Notes: generated from the letters alone by a model not told the origin. A stretch of DNA of 64,000 bases from Chitinophaga fulva (GCF_012927205.1 NZ_JABBGC010000001.1:744001-808000); one strand, 5' to 3'. Counted from the stretch's first letter, positions 1 through 8,351 are shown. Numbers and translations: made by a program.

Positions 1-1597
1 GCTCACGGTTTTTCTGAATACCTTCCGTGGCCAGCGCAGCACGGACCAGCAGCTCATGCACCTGTTTCCACGGAACGTCATATCCAATGGTGACGGTTGT
101 GTGTAAAATCAGTCCGAGGTCTTTGCTGGAAGAGGTGAAATTAACCGTATGCCCATTGAGGATGCTGGCGTTGGGTACGGTAATCTCTTCGTTTTTGGTG
201 GTGCGTAACCGGGTTACCAACAGGTTCTTTTCTATCACATCGCCGGTGATCTCTCCCAGCCGGATACGGTCCCCTATTTTAAAGGGTCGCATGTAGGTGA
301 TCACGAAACCCGCCACTACATTGGAGATCGCGGATGATGACCCCAGGGAGAAAAGAATACCGAGAAAAACGGACACGCCCTGGAACACTTTGGAGTCCGA
401 CCCGGGCAGATAAGGGAAGATGACAACAAACATAAACGCATAGAGCAGGAACTTGATGCCGCTGGCCGTAGGCAGGGCCCAGTCTGTATAAAAGCCGTTT
501 ATCTTCAGGTTGCCGCAGGCTATTTCACTGGCGAGATAGTTGACCAGTTTGACGAGCAGCCGCGTTACCACGTATATGACAAGGATGGTAAGCAGTTTGG
601 GCAGATAGTGGAATATGCCCTGTAGTATTGCTTTGATGGGTGATAAAGTCCAGTCAATCAGTTTGTCGGCGATGCCTTTGGTCCACGGGAAGACGCCGAA
701 AACTAACGGCAGGGTGAGGTACAGGACTAACAGGATGAGTATAATACGGGCAATACCGAGTGCACTGTAAATGATGCCAAGTTGTTTCTGTTGATTGAGC
801 AGGGCGTAGTTCTTTAGTTTTACGCCTTTGAGGTACCGGTCTTTTTCGCGGACGAGCCTTTTGCGGAGGGCCCTGAACAACCGGTTGATGCCGAATATGA
901 TAATGCCCAGCACAACCAGTATCAATGCCAGCCAGCCAAGGCGTACCAGGATGTACTGAACACTGTGCTGTGTCTTTTGTTCCTTGATGGCTTTGCGGAT
1001 GATGGCCGCATATTCGGTGGCCACTTGTGCCTTGTCCTGGTCCAGCCAGAGCGCATCGTCATCTGTGATGGTCTGAATGATCAGGTCGTTGTACACCACG
1101 TCTACGTTGTTTTCGTTGGGTACTACGGTGATGGAGTCCGGTGAATAGAATGGGTCTTTTTCTATCAGTTGCAGTTTACGGGAGATATTGGCAGCGCGGT
1201 CGCTGGGTTTGAACGGGCCTAGTTTATTATATACACGAAACAAGGTATCGCCGAAGGGGGCTACCGGGATTCCCTGGGAGATGGCTTTCATCTGGCGTAT
1301 GCGTTCCCGTTGCCGGGCTTTCTTCAGGGAGTCGGTCTGCTCAATATTGGAGAGTTGCTGTTCCAGTTCTTTTTTCCGCTGGTTGCTGCTGTTGCTGAGT
1401 TGCAGGATTTGTGCTTCCAGTGTGGCTTTGGCTGCGGCATCTGCCTTGATCAGGGAGTCGCTTTCCCGGAGCAGCCGGGTGGTGGCAATGAGCTGTGCGT
1501 TGGTGGTGGAGTCCTGCGATACTTTGCTGCTGTCCTGTGCCAGGCACTGAAGGTGGATAGTGAGGATGGTTAATAAAATGGAAAAAAACGGTCTCAT
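1..1597 (-). CDS. MscS-family mechanosensitive channel, C-terminus cut by window edge
   Basis: The reverse-strand frame opens at the ATG at 1597 and stays open to base 1 (532 codons), so the C-terminus is missing. Residues 1-19 form a signal peptide. A charged, coiled-coil-prone periplasmic region rich in Gln, Glu, Lys and Arg follows (about 55-105). From about residue 215 there are several hydrophobic helices. The pore and beta-domain region shows the MscS pattern: a Gly/Ser-rich segment (FLGILFSLGSSSAISNVVAG), then RPFKIGDRIRLGEITGDV and the ITVPNASILNG motif. It probably acts as an inner-membrane tension-gated or conductance-modulating channel of the large periplasmic-domain type. It faces mgsA in tandem on the same strand. 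Family assignment is secure; the gating stimulus is unknown. Confidence 0.9.
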   Translation of the reverse strand, partial: MRPFFSILLTILTIHLQCLAQDSSKVSQDSTTNAQLIATTRLLRESDSLIKADAAAKATLEAQILQLSNSSNQRKKELEQQLSNIEQTDSLKKARQRERIRQMKAISQGIPVAPFGDTLFRVYNKLGPFKPSDRAANISRKLQLIEKDPFYSPDSITVVPNENNVDVVYNDLIIQTITDDDALWLDQDKAQVATEYAAIIRKAIKEQKTQHSVQYILVRLGWLALILVVLGIIIFGINRLFRALRKRLVREKDRYLKGVKLKNYALLNQQKQLGIIYSALGIARIILILLVLYLTLPLVFGVFPWTKGIADKLIDWTLSPIKAILQGIFHYLPKLLTILVIYVVTRLLVKLVNYLASEIACGNLKINGFYTDWALPTASGIKFLLYAFMFVVIFPYLPGSDSKVFQGVSVFLGILFSLGSSSAISNVVAGFVITYMRPFKIGDRIRLGEITGDVIEKNLLVTRLRTTKNEEITVPNASILNGHTVNFTSSSKDLGLILHTTVTIGYDVPWKQVHELLVRAALATEGIQKNRE

Positions 1598-1681
1598 TCC
1601 CGAAGCTTTCTATTAAAGTACGGAAATTTCCCGGCGCAGCATAGCTGCAGGGCATAAAAAACGGGGAATTTAAAGGCGGGA

Positions 1682-2134
1682 CTAGACTTTCCGTTGCAGG
1701 TACTGGGTATAGTCTGGCAGGATCACTTCATAGTCCTGGTGCATCAGCGGGGATGTCAGCAGGAAGTCGGCCGAAGCGCGGTTACAGGCCACAGGAATGT
1801 TCCACACTACACCGAGCCGCAGGAGGGCTTTGATATCCGGATCGTGCGGCAGGGCTTCCATCGGGTCCCAGAAGAAGATGATCACGTCCAGCGCGCCTTC
1901 CGCAACGAGGGCGCCAATCTGCTGGTCGCCACCCAGGGGGCCGCTCAGCAATTTTCTGACGGAAACGTCCAGCGCTTCTTCAATCAGTTTGCCGGTGGTG
2001 CCGGTAGCGTACAGTTCATGGCGGCTCAATACCGTTTTGTTATAGGTTGCCCATTCTATCAGCTCGGCCTTTTTGTGGTCGTGTGCGATCAGGGCGATCC
2101 TTTTGCGTGCTTTCAGCGTTTTGATTGTCTGCAT
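1682..2134 (-). CDS. mgsA: methylglyoxal synthase
   Basis: Encodes 150 residues closely matching MgsA, which converts dihydroxyacetone phosphate to methylglyoxal and phosphate, a bypass of lower glycolysis under phosphate limitation. The family signature is intact: IALIAHDHKK near the N-terminus, YATGTTGKLI, SGPLGGDQQIGALV with the catalytic aspartate, FFWDPMEALPHDPDIKALLRL and WNIPVACN. The length matches the usual size. The frame extends three codons upstream to a TTG, but the ATG at 2134 is preferred because a TACTTTTG -7 element ends only 6 bases upstream, which suggests a leaderless mRNA. Confidence 0.96.
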   Translation of the reverse strand: MQTIKTLKARKRIALIAHDHKKAELIEWATYNKTVLSRHELYATGTTGKLIEEALDVSVRKLLSGPLGGDQQIGALVAEGALDVIIFFWDPMEALPHDPDIKALLRLGVVWNIPVACNRASADFLLTSPLMHQDYEVILPDYTQYLQRKV

Positions 2135-2140
2135 ATGCTG

Positions 2141-2148
2141 CAAAAGTA
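2141..2148 (-). promoter_or_regulatory. -7 promoter element (TACTTTTG) of mgsA
   Basis: Reverse-strand TACTTTTG matches the Bacteroidota TAnnTTTG consensus. Six bases separate it from the mgsA ATG, so transcription would start at or next to the start codon. Confidence 0.6.
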
Positions 2149-2188
2149 CTAAGCCGCCTGAGAAAAATAAATGTAAAATTTAATAATA

Positions 2189-2704
2189 TTAGTGCCTGTC
2201 GGCCGTATCGAGGTTTGCCAGGTCGCGGTCGAAGATATACAGGCCGCCTTTATCCTCCCCGATCAGTTTCAGTTTATCAAGGATATTGCGGGCCATTTTT
2301 TCTTCTTCGATCTGTTCGGTTACATACCACTGCATGAAATTATGGGTGGAGTAGTCTTTCTCTAACAGGCACAGATCTACCAGGTTATTGATTTCCCTGG
2401 AAACGGCCAGTTCATGGCTGTATACATGCTCAAAAACGGCATGGATGTCCGCAAACTTGTGTTCGGGCTGCCTCAGCGCGGGCACGAGGCCATGACCGCC
2501 TCTTTCGTTGATGAATTTCACCAGCTTCAGCATATGTATCCGCTCTTCATCGGAATGGCGGTAGAGGAACTGTGCGGTACCGTTATACCCCTGTACTTCG
2601 GCCCAGGAAGCCATCGCAAGGTAATACTGGGAGGAGGCAGCTTCCATTTCCACCTGTTGGTTGAGCGCAGCCTGGATTTTGGGAGAAAGTTCTTTCAGTA
2701 ACAT
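2189..2704 (-). CDS. ftnA: ferritin (bacterial non-heme, FtnA type)
   Basis: This 171-residue ferritin stores iron as a ferric mineral in a 24-subunit cytoplasmic shell. The four-helix ferroxidase ligands are visible: Glu in QQVEMEA (near residue 19), the HSDEERIHM helix (near 50-58), Glu in SHELAVSREI (near 97) and the QWYVTEQIEEE helix (near 125-135). There is no heme-binding methionine pattern of bacterioferritin. The gene is divergent from the Nfu iron-sulfur carrier gene. A palindrome ATAACGTTAT lies in the shared spacer at about 2765-2774, but no known operator was recognised. Confidence 0.95.
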   Translation of the reverse strand: MLLKELSPKIQAALNQQVEMEAASSQYYLAMASWAEVQGYNGTAQFLYRHSDEERIHMLKLVKFINERGGHGLVPALRQPEHKFADIHAVFEHVYSHELAVSREINNLVDLCLLEKDYSTHNFMQWYVTEQIEEEKMARNILDKLKLIGEDKGGLYIFDRDLANLDTADRH

Positions 2705-2830
2705 GACCTTAATTTTTAATTTAATGTAGGGAAGACGGCGTTAGGGGAGATATTGTTGCCGCTTATAACGTTATTGTAAAATTCGATGAGGTTTCCCCTT
2801 TCGCGGACTAAAATTCTGCCCGGAAAGTGC

Positions 2831-2838
2831 TACCTTTG
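2831..2838 (+). promoter_or_regulatory. -7 promoter element (TACCTTTG) of nfu
   Basis: An exact TAnnTTTG match 19 bases upstream of the nfu ATG at 2858. The short leader contains AGGATAAA, a weak ribosome-binding sequence. Confidence 0.65.
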
Positions 2839-2857
2839 TCAGGTAAATTAGGATAAA

Positions 2858-3454
2858 ATGATTAAAACAGGAAATCCGATCATCAGCATATATACGGAAA
2901 TGACGCCCAATCCGGAAACAATGAAGTTTGTAGCCAACAAACTGTTGTATCCCGGCAAGAGCATCGATTTTCCGGATGAGGCCAGCGCTAAACCATCTCC
3001 ATTGGCAATAGAACTGTTCAGCTTCCCTTTCATCAGGGGCGTGTTTATTATGGCCAATTTCATTACGCTTACCAAAACCAGCGAAACAGACTGGAACGAT
3101 ATAATCCCCACCGTAAAAGCCTTCCTGAAGGAATACCTGGAGGATAACCGCCCTGTTATCAACGAAGATGAAGTGGTAGTGACTAAAGACACCGCCAGCA
3201 ACACCGTTAGCGCAGATGACAGCGATGTGGTAAAAAGAATCAAGGAATTGCTCGAAAACTACGTGAAACCTGCGGTAGAAATGGATGGCGGCGCCATTCA
3301 GTTCAAAAACTACGAAGCCGGTACGGTTACACTGATGTTACAGGGTTCCTGTTCAGGCTGCCCCTCTTCCATGATTACGCTGAAAGCCGGCATCGAAGGC
3401 ATGATGAAGCGTATGATACCGGAAGTGAAGGAAGTTGTGGCAGAAGCCGAATAA
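2858..3454 (+). CDS. Nfu/NifU-type iron-sulfur cluster carrier
   Basis: A 198-residue two-domain carrier that delivers Fe-S clusters to target apoproteins. Residues 8-95 form the Nfu N-terminal domain (YTEMTPNPETMKFVAN opening). Residues 122-195 are the NifU C-terminal domain with the cluster-binding CxxC (C165 and C168 in GSCSGCPSSMITLK). The acidic linker at 95-122 is typical. The gene has its own promoter and a strong terminator downstream, so it appears monocistronic. Adjacency to ferritin makes sense for iron handling, but co-regulation is not shown. Confidence 0.95.
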   Translation: MIKTGNPIISIYTEMTPNPETMKFVANKLLYPGKSIDFPDEASAKPSPLAIELFSFPFIRGVFIMANFITLTKTSETDWNDIIPTVKAFLKEYLEDNRPVINEDEVVVTKDTASNTVSADDSDVVKRIKELLENYVKPAVEMDGGAIQFKNYEAGTVTLMLQGSCSGCPSSMITLKAGIEGMMKRMIPEVKEVVAEAE

Positions 3455-3485
3455 GCCATAGTTGAGTGAATGATAGTGTTAAATG

Positions 3486-3512
3486 AAAGCACAGTCTTAG
3501 TGGCTGTGCTTT
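3486..3512 (+). terminator. intrinsic terminator of nfu
   Basis: Nine-bp stem AAAGCACAG/CTGTGCTTT with a 9-nt loop and a T-rich tail. It lies between the nfu stop and the ATG at 3542, which argues that the downstream gene starts at 3542 and not at the upstream ATG at 3470. Confidence 0.85.
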
Positions 3513-3541
3513 TTTATTTTTTTAAGATAGATATAGCGACA

Positions 3542-5239
3542 ATGAAAGGATTACTGGTTTTGTTGACCGGCATGGCCATTGCAGCCCAGCCGGTACTGGC
3601 ACAGAAGAAAAAAAACACCGACAGCGCCGCCGCCGTGATTACCTACGGGATGCGCAGCAACGGAAAAGATGTAGGCAACGGCCTGCAACTGTTCATAGAC
3701 CACAACAGGGCACATATTGTTCCCGGTGGCCCCGCAGCGAAAGAACAGCAATACCTGGAACTGGGCGAAAAAGCCACCCTACAGGTACTTGGCACTCCTA
3801 ACGGGAATATCTGCACGCTAAAGAAACCCTTCGCGGAATATGTACAACCGGAACTGCTGCCCGGTACGGATACCATCCTCGGACTGGTATGCAAGAAAGC
3901 CAAACTCTTTATCCGCTCCAACACCATTGAAGTATGGTATACTAACCAGCTTGCCCTCAAAGGCACGCCTAACCTGACAATTGCGCCAGGAATCGGACTG
4001 GTGCTTAAAGTAGTCCGCAACGGCAACAGCGAAACGATCGCCAAAAAAATCGATTACCGCAAAATTACCCCGGCAGAACTGGCATGGCCGGCACAACTGG
4101 GCCAACAGGTGGACGATGCCGCCTATATGCGGGAAGTGATCGAAAGCCGCTATACTACCTTGCCGGTATTTGATCAGGAACAAATCAGCTGGGGCAACAA
4201 TATCGCGAACCCCGCGGATGACCAGCCAGGTGTGACTTACCGCTACGCCGGCGGCACTGTCATCCTAAAGAAAGTAAAACTGCCCGCACCCAAAAAAGGG
4301 GAAACCATGTTCGCTGAACTGGTACAGTATTCTAACGGTGACGCCTATGACCGTACCGGTTCTGTATTCATGGTCCCTACAGATAAAGCATCTTCTTTCC
4401 TGGACGGCCTTCGCAAAGGCGCTGCCGCCCTGCCGGTATTCACCGCCAAAAACGGCAAACAATACCAGGGCATGGTAGCTACTGACAATTATCTTCCCGC
4501 GCTGGAAGTAATACGCTTTTTCACTCCTTTCGGTGTACATCACTTCAATGACCAGGTGAAAATCAAAGGATACCACTGGGCCGATTCTGTGATGTACAAA
4601 CAGGATATCACCGAACTGCAAAACCGTCTGCAGGGCGAGGTATGGCTGGGCGTTTACATCGGCAACTACGATAAAGGCGGCCATAAAGTAAGCCTGCGCT
4701 TCAAATACTATCCCGGTGATGATGAAGACGACAACAGCAACAAGCCGGATTGGATCTACCCTATCTTTAATACGACCAACCTGATGGAAATGGCCGGACA
4801 GGAATACCCTACCCTCTTCGATAAGGATTCCCTGACCGTGACTGTCAATATTCCCGAAGGAGTTCACAACCTTCAGCTGCGTTACATCACTACCGGCCAC
4901 GGTGGCTGGGGTGGCGGCGATGAGTTCAATCCTAAACAGAATGAAATATTCGTTGATGGAAAAAGAGTGTATCATTTCATTCCGTGGCGTACAGACTGTG
5001 GTACTTACCGCCTGTCTAACCCCGCATCCGGCAACTTCGGCAATGGACTGTCTTCCTCAGACCTGAGCCGCTCCAACTGGTGCCCGGGCACGCTCACTTC
5101 ACCGGTATTCATTTCCCTGCCTGATCTTGGCCCGGGACTGCATACTATTAAGGTGGCTATCCCGCAGGGCGCTCCGGCCGGTACCAGCCAGAGCTTCTGG
5201 GACGTATCTGGCACGTTGACGGGTACACGAAAAAAATAA
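3542..5239 (+). CDS. secreted PNGase F-like glycoamidase with GLPGLI-like N-terminal domain
   Basis: This 565-residue protein starts at 3542, after the nfu terminator, with a clear signal peptide (1-20, cleaved after PVLA). Residues about 225-560 resemble peptide-N4-(N-acetyl-beta-glucosaminyl)asparagine amidase F, which cleaves N-glycans from glycoprotein asparagines. D270 in AYDRTGSVF, E366 in QGEVWLG and E461 in GGGDEFNPK match by context the three catalytic acids of Flavobacterium PNGase F (D60, E118, E206); this alignment is from memory. Further family motifs are FIPWRTDCGTYR, NPASGN and RSNWCPG. Residues about 30-175 are an extra domain resembling GLPGLI proteins (CKKA at 117-120, VWYT at 131-134). 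An export role in glycoprotein scavenging is likely; the substrate is unknown. Confidence 0.85.
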   Translation: MKGLLVLLTGMAIAAQPVLAQKKKNTDSAAAVITYGMRSNGKDVGNGLQLFIDHNRAHIVPGGPAAKEQQYLELGEKATLQVLGTPNGNICTLKKPFAEYVQPELLPGTDTILGLVCKKAKLFIRSNTIEVWYTNQLALKGTPNLTIAPGIGLVLKVVRNGNSETIAKKIDYRKITPAELAWPAQLGQQVDDAAYMREVIESRYTTLPVFDQEQISWGNNIANPADDQPGVTYRYAGGTVILKKVKLPAPKKGETMFAELVQYSNGDAYDRTGSVFMVPTDKASSFLDGLRKGAAALPVFTAKNGKQYQGMVATDNYLPALEVIRFFTPFGVHHFNDQVKIKGYHWADSVMYKQDITELQNRLQGEVWLGVYIGNYDKGGHKVSLRFKYYPGDDEDDNSNKPDWIYPIFNTTNLMEMAGQEYPTLFDKDSLTVTVNIPEGVHNLQLRYITTGHGGWGGGDEFNPKQNEIFVDGKRVYHFIPWRTDCGTYRLSNPASGNFGNGLSSSDLSRSNWCPGTLTSPVFISLPDLGPGLHTIKVAIPQGAPAGTSQSFWDVSGTLTGTRKK

Positions 5240-5257
5240 TCCATCAACTGCAATACT

Positions 5258-5265
5258 TACATTTG
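5258..5265 (+). promoter_or_regulatory. -7 promoter element (TACATTTG) of pnuC-nadR
   Basis: Matches TAnnTTTG and sits only four bases before the pnuC ATG, implying a leaderless or nearly leaderless transcript for the two-gene operon. Confidence 0.55.
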
Positions 5266-5269
5266 TTGT

Positions 5270-5893
5270 ATGAATGAATTTGTAACGGGACTGCAAAACG
5301 GCTTGCATGGAATGACATGGCTGGAAGCTATTGCAGTACTGTTTGCCGTATTGTCGGTCATCTTTCAGAAGAAAAATAATATACTGGTATATCCCACCGG
5401 TATTATCAGTACCGGCATCTATACCTATCTTCTTTCGAGAGAACACTTCAAACTCTATGCAGACGCCACGCTTAACGCCTATTACCTGGTGATGAGCGTT
5501 TACGGATGGTTATACTGGGCCCGGCAGGGCCCGGCCAAACCGGAAGTGAAGATCAGCCGTAGCAGCTCCCGGGAGCTGGCTACGGCGATCTTCATCGCTC
5601 TGGCAGGATGGGCCGTTTTTTATGTGCTGCTGATAAACTTCTCCGACTCCAATGTGCCGGTGATGGACGCCTTCATTTCTGCAACGGCTTGTGGTGGCAT
5701 GTGGCTGTTAGCCAAACGGAAAGTGGAAAACTGGATATTGTTGAATATCTCCAATTTTGTGGCAGTGCCGTTGTTGTTCTACAAACACCTGTACCTGACC
5801 GCACTGTTGACCATCTTTTTGTTTATCATTGCTATCTTCGGATATTTCAGCTGGCGTAAGGCTGTGCTGCAACAGGAAACTTCCCATTCATGA
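5270..5893 (+). CDS. pnuC: nicotinamide riboside transporter PnuC
   Basis: This 207-residue inner-membrane protein with about seven hydrophobic helices matches PnuC, a facilitative transporter of nicotinamide riboside. Family features are the N-terminal WLEAIAVLFAVLSVIFQKKNN segment, YPTGIISTGIY, the NAYYLVMSVYGWLYW helix with its substrate-contacting aromatic and Asn residues, and the C-terminal NISNFVAVPLLFYK helix. Its stop overlaps the start of the next gene (ATGA), so it is translationally coupled to a nicotinamide riboside kinase. The pair imports nicotinamide riboside and traps it as NMN. Confidence 0.94.
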   Translation: MNEFVTGLQNGLHGMTWLEAIAVLFAVLSVIFQKKNNILVYPTGIISTGIYTYLLSREHFKLYADATLNAYYLVMSVYGWLYWARQGPAKPEVKISRSSSRELATAIFIALAGWAVFYVLLINFSDSNVPVMDAFISATACGGMWLLAKRKVENWILLNISNFVAVPLLFYKHLYLTALLTIFLFIIAIFGYFSWRKAVLQQETSHS

Positions 5894-6411
5894 AAAAAGT
5901 AGTAGTCATAGGGCCTGAATCTACAGGCAAAAGCACGCTCAGCGCCAAGCTGGCAGCGCATTTCGATACTGTCTGGGCGCCGGAGTTTGCCAGGCAATAC
6001 CTGGACAGCCTCGAAGGTCCCTATGAACAGGAAGATCTGCTGAACATCGCCTACGGACAGATGATCGTGGAACAGAAAGCGGAGGCCAAAGCCAATGACC
6101 TGCTGATATGTGATACTGATCTGTATGTGATAAAAGTATGGAGCGAGCATAAATACCAGGACTGCGATCCCCGTATCCTTAGCGCTATTGCGAATCAGCG
6201 GTGTGATCATTACCTGCTTACCTATGTTGATCTTCCCTGGGAAGAAGATCCCCAGCGCGAATACCCAGACCCGGAGATGCGCCAGTATTTCTACCAGGTG
6301 TATCGGGATATCGTGATGCAGTCAGGTGTAACCTGGACGGATATACGAGGTAGTTATGAACAGCGGGAGACGCTGGCTATTGAGGCTGTGAGTCGCCTGT
6401 TGGCGGAGTAG
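5890..6411 (+). CDS. NadR-like ribosylnicotinamide kinase (AAA family ATPase)
   Basis: A 173-residue P-loop kinase equivalent to the C-terminal domain of NadR. The Walker A motif GPESTGKST is at residues 8-16, APEFARQYL follows at about 30-38, and the acidic LLICDTDLYV strand matches the Walker B/NR-binding region. The DNA-binding and adenylyltransferase domains of enterobacterial NadR are absent, so it should act only as kinase (nicotinamide riboside to NMN). It overlaps pnuC by four bases. Its last 35 bases overlap the 3' end of mtgA on the opposite strand. Confidence 0.9.
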   Translation: MKKVVVIGPESTGKSTLSAKLAAHFDTVWAPEFARQYLDSLEGPYEQEDLLNIAYGQMIVEQKAEAKANDLLICDTDLYVIKVWSEHKYQDCDPRILSAIANQRCDHYLLTYVDLPWEEDPQREYPDPEMRQYFYQVYRDIVMQSGVTWTDIRGSYEQRETLAIEAVSRLLAE

Positions 6412-7129
6412 TATTCTTCACACCGGAAACGAGTTCCATAATATCCGGGTCAGGCGCCAGATTGCGCATTTGTATCAGAATTTTCCGCTGTCTCCAGGCG
6501 GTGATCCTGGCCGGCGGGTTGACCGTATACTTAACCGGATTAGGAAGACAGGCCGCTATCATGGCAGCTTCTTCCCGGTTAAGACTAGCGGCGTTTTTAT
6601 GATAGTATGCCTGTGAGGCAGCTTCAACACCGAAGATACCGTCGCCTGTCTGGGCCACGTTCAGGTATACTTCCAGTATCCGCTGTTTGCCCCAGATTTT
6701 TTCGATCATAAAAGTGAAGTATACTTCCAGGCCCTTGCGTACCCAGCTGCGGCCCTGCCATAGGAATACGTTTTTCGCCACCTGCTGGCTGATGGTACTG
6801 GCTCCTCTTATCTTTTTGCTGGCTTCGTTGTGTTTCATGGCCTTTTCGATCGACTTATAGTCGAAGCCGTCGTGGTCGGGGAACAGCTGGTCTTCACTGG
6901 CGATGACGGCCAGTTTAGCGTGCTGGGATATTTCGTCGTAGCTGACCCAGGATTTTTGAAGGTGTTTATCGGTACCCCAGAGGCTGAACCAGCTGGAGAT
7001 CATAGTAATGGTGATAGGTGGATTGACCCATCGTAACAGGATGATATATACAAATTGTGCGACAAACAGGACCAGCAATATCCGCTTTAATCTCCTCCAC
7101 GTTCTGGGGACAATGCCTTTTAACTTCAT
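6377..7129 (-). CDS. mtgA: monofunctional biosynthetic peptidoglycan transglycosylase
   Basis: A 250-residue GT51-family enzyme that polymerises lipid II glycan strands at the outer face of the inner membrane. One N-terminal membrane anchor (about 14-34) precedes the catalytic domain. The catalytic glutamate lies in VIASEDQLFPDHDGFD (about residue 78). Further GT51 motifs are RGASTISQQVAKNVFLW, KIWGKQRILEVYLNVAQ and REEAAMIAACLPNP. There is no transpeptidase domain, consistent with MtgA and not a class A PBP. Its 3' end runs 35 bases into the convergent NadR-like gene. Confidence 0.94.
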   Translation of the reverse strand: MKLKGIVPRTWRRLKRILLVLFVAQFVYIILLRWVNPPITITMISSWFSLWGTDKHLQKSWVSYDEISQHAKLAVIASEDQLFPDHDGFDYKSIEKAMKHNEASKKIRGASTISQQVAKNVFLWQGRSWVRKGLEVYFTFMIEKIWGKQRILEVYLNVAQTGDGIFGVEAASQAYYHKNAASLNREEAAMIAACLPNPVKYTVNPPARITAWRQRKILIQMRNLAPDPDIMELVSGVKNTTPPTGDSQPQ

Positions 7130-7171
7130 TCCGCGTAGGTTTGGAAAAATCGGGCTGAAAGATAGGAAGTA

Positions 7172-7207
7172 ATTGTGGAATTATGAATTACGAATTGCAT
7201 ATTATGT
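7172..7207. repeat. single-arm ATT-phased AT-rich repeat
   Basis: Words beginning ATT start at 7172, 7180, 7187, 7194 and 7201, a 7-8 bp period, in the spacer upstream of mtgA. It resembles one arm of the longer palindromes seen elsewhere in the window, without the second arm. Confidence 0.5.
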
Positions 7208-7299
7208 TACAGTGAGGATTTAATTTGGTAATTTTACACTAGCAGCACGGTTGTTGCACATGTTGTCATCGTTGTTACTTTCACTTAATCTATGATACT

Positions 7300-7917
7300 A
7301 TGCTGTTAAATGTGCACCCCGAGAATCCGAATCCCCGCCATGTAAAAACGATCATCGAATGTCTGAAGGATGGAGGAATCATTATCTATCCTACCGATAC
7401 CGTTTACGGGTTGGGCTGTGATATTACCCAGCATAAGGCGATAGAACGCATTGCCCGTATTAAACAGATCGATCCTAAAAAGGCGCAATTTTCATTTATC
7501 TGTTATGACCTGAGCCACCTGTCGGACTATGCTAAAAGTGTGGACACGCCGGTATTCAGGATGTTGAAGAAAGCGCTGCCTGGTCCATACACTTTTATCC
7601 TGCCTGCCAGCAAGATGGTGCCGAAGTTGTTAAAGACAAAAAAGGACACGGTTGGTATCAGGGTGCCGGACAATAATATTTGCCGGACGATCGTACATGA
7701 ATTGGGTAATCCGCTGATGAGTACTACGCTGCCCGTTGACCACTACGTGGAAGAATATACGGACCCTGAGATCATTTATGAGAAATTCGGTAAGGTAGTG
7801 GATATTGTGGTGGATGGCGGGCCCGGTGGAATAGGTTTTTCCACGGTGGTGGATTGTACCGGTCCGGAGCCTGAATTGGTACGTGAAGGCATCGGTAGTT
7901 ATGAAGCGATTAGCTGA
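7300..7917 (+). CDS. Sua5/YciO/YrdC-family protein, YciO type
   Basis: A 205-residue single-domain protein of the family that includes threonylcarbamoyl-AMP synthase (tRNA t6A synthesis). Family signatures are GGIIIYPTDTVYGLGCD (about 26-42), GPYTFILPAS, VGIRVPDN and PLMSTTLP. The N-terminal HPENPN opening, the RIKQ segment and the LSTT-type region follow E. coli YciO more closely than TsaC. Automated pipelines would call it L-threonylcarbamoyladenylate synthase, but the YciO branch has an uncertain role, so t6A synthesis should not be assumed. Confidence 0.85.
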   Translation: MLLNVHPENPNPRHVKTIIECLKDGGIIIYPTDTVYGLGCDITQHKAIERIARIKQIDPKKAQFSFICYDLSHLSDYAKSVDTPVFRMLKKALPGPYTFILPASKMVPKLLKTKKDTVGIRVPDNNICRTIVHELGNPLMSTTLPVDHYVEEYTDPEIIYEKFGKVVDIVVDGGPGGIGFSTVVDCTGPEPELVREGIGSYEAIS

Positions 7918-7926
7918 TGATATTTT

Positions 7927-8316
7927 ATGAAGATGAAATGGTGGATAATGAGTTGTCTGATAATGGGGCCTGTAACGTTACTGGCCCAGATGGCGTCTGA
8001 AAAGATACCATCGCAGGCATCCTTTGCCCGCCGCCACCTTTTTCCTGATACAGCAAAAACTACCCGGTATGTGTCTTTCGGTACTTTTACGAAAGAGGGC
8101 AAACCGTCCGGGTTGCCCCTCCCCTCATTGAATAACCAGGCCCCGTCTCCCCTTCCTGCTTACCCCGTATATATGATGGCCAGCCATGCGTATTATGACC
8201 AGCATTTTGGCTTCTTCTGTAAAAAAGAATGGACCTGGCAGAAACAGACCGGGATTCCAGTGAAATTAAGGCTGGGAAGTTATCAGTTGACCCAACAACA
8301 GGAAGGAAAACATTAA
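7927..8316 (+). CDS. hypothetical secreted protein
   Basis: A 129-residue open frame starting 10 bases after the YciO-type gene, probably co-transcribed with it. An N-terminal signal peptide (about 1-20, ending LLAQ) is followed by a short Pro-rich segment (PSGLPLPSLNNQAPSPLPAY, about 60-80) and a C-terminal part with several aromatic residues. No catalytic motif or known family was recognised. The signal peptide and tight spacing support it as a real gene; the function is unknown. Confidence 0.6.
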   Translation: MKMKWWIMSCLIMGPVTLLAQMASEKIPSQASFARRHLFPDTAKTTRYVSFGTFTKEGKPSGLPLPSLNNQAPSPLPAYPVYMMASHAYYDQHFGFFCKKEWTWQKQTGIPVKLRLGSYQLTQQQEGKH

Positions 8317-8351
8317 TCAAGAAATTGTTAAACAATATTTTATAAATAATT

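Noticed and set aside
2765..2774. ATAACGTTAT palindrome in the ferritin/nfu spacer as Fur box
   Set aside because: It does not match the Fur consensus and is only 10 bp long.
3470..3541. 24-codon N-terminal extension of the PNGase-like gene
   Set aside because: It would begin upstream of the nfu terminator hairpin and remove the signal peptide from the N-terminus.
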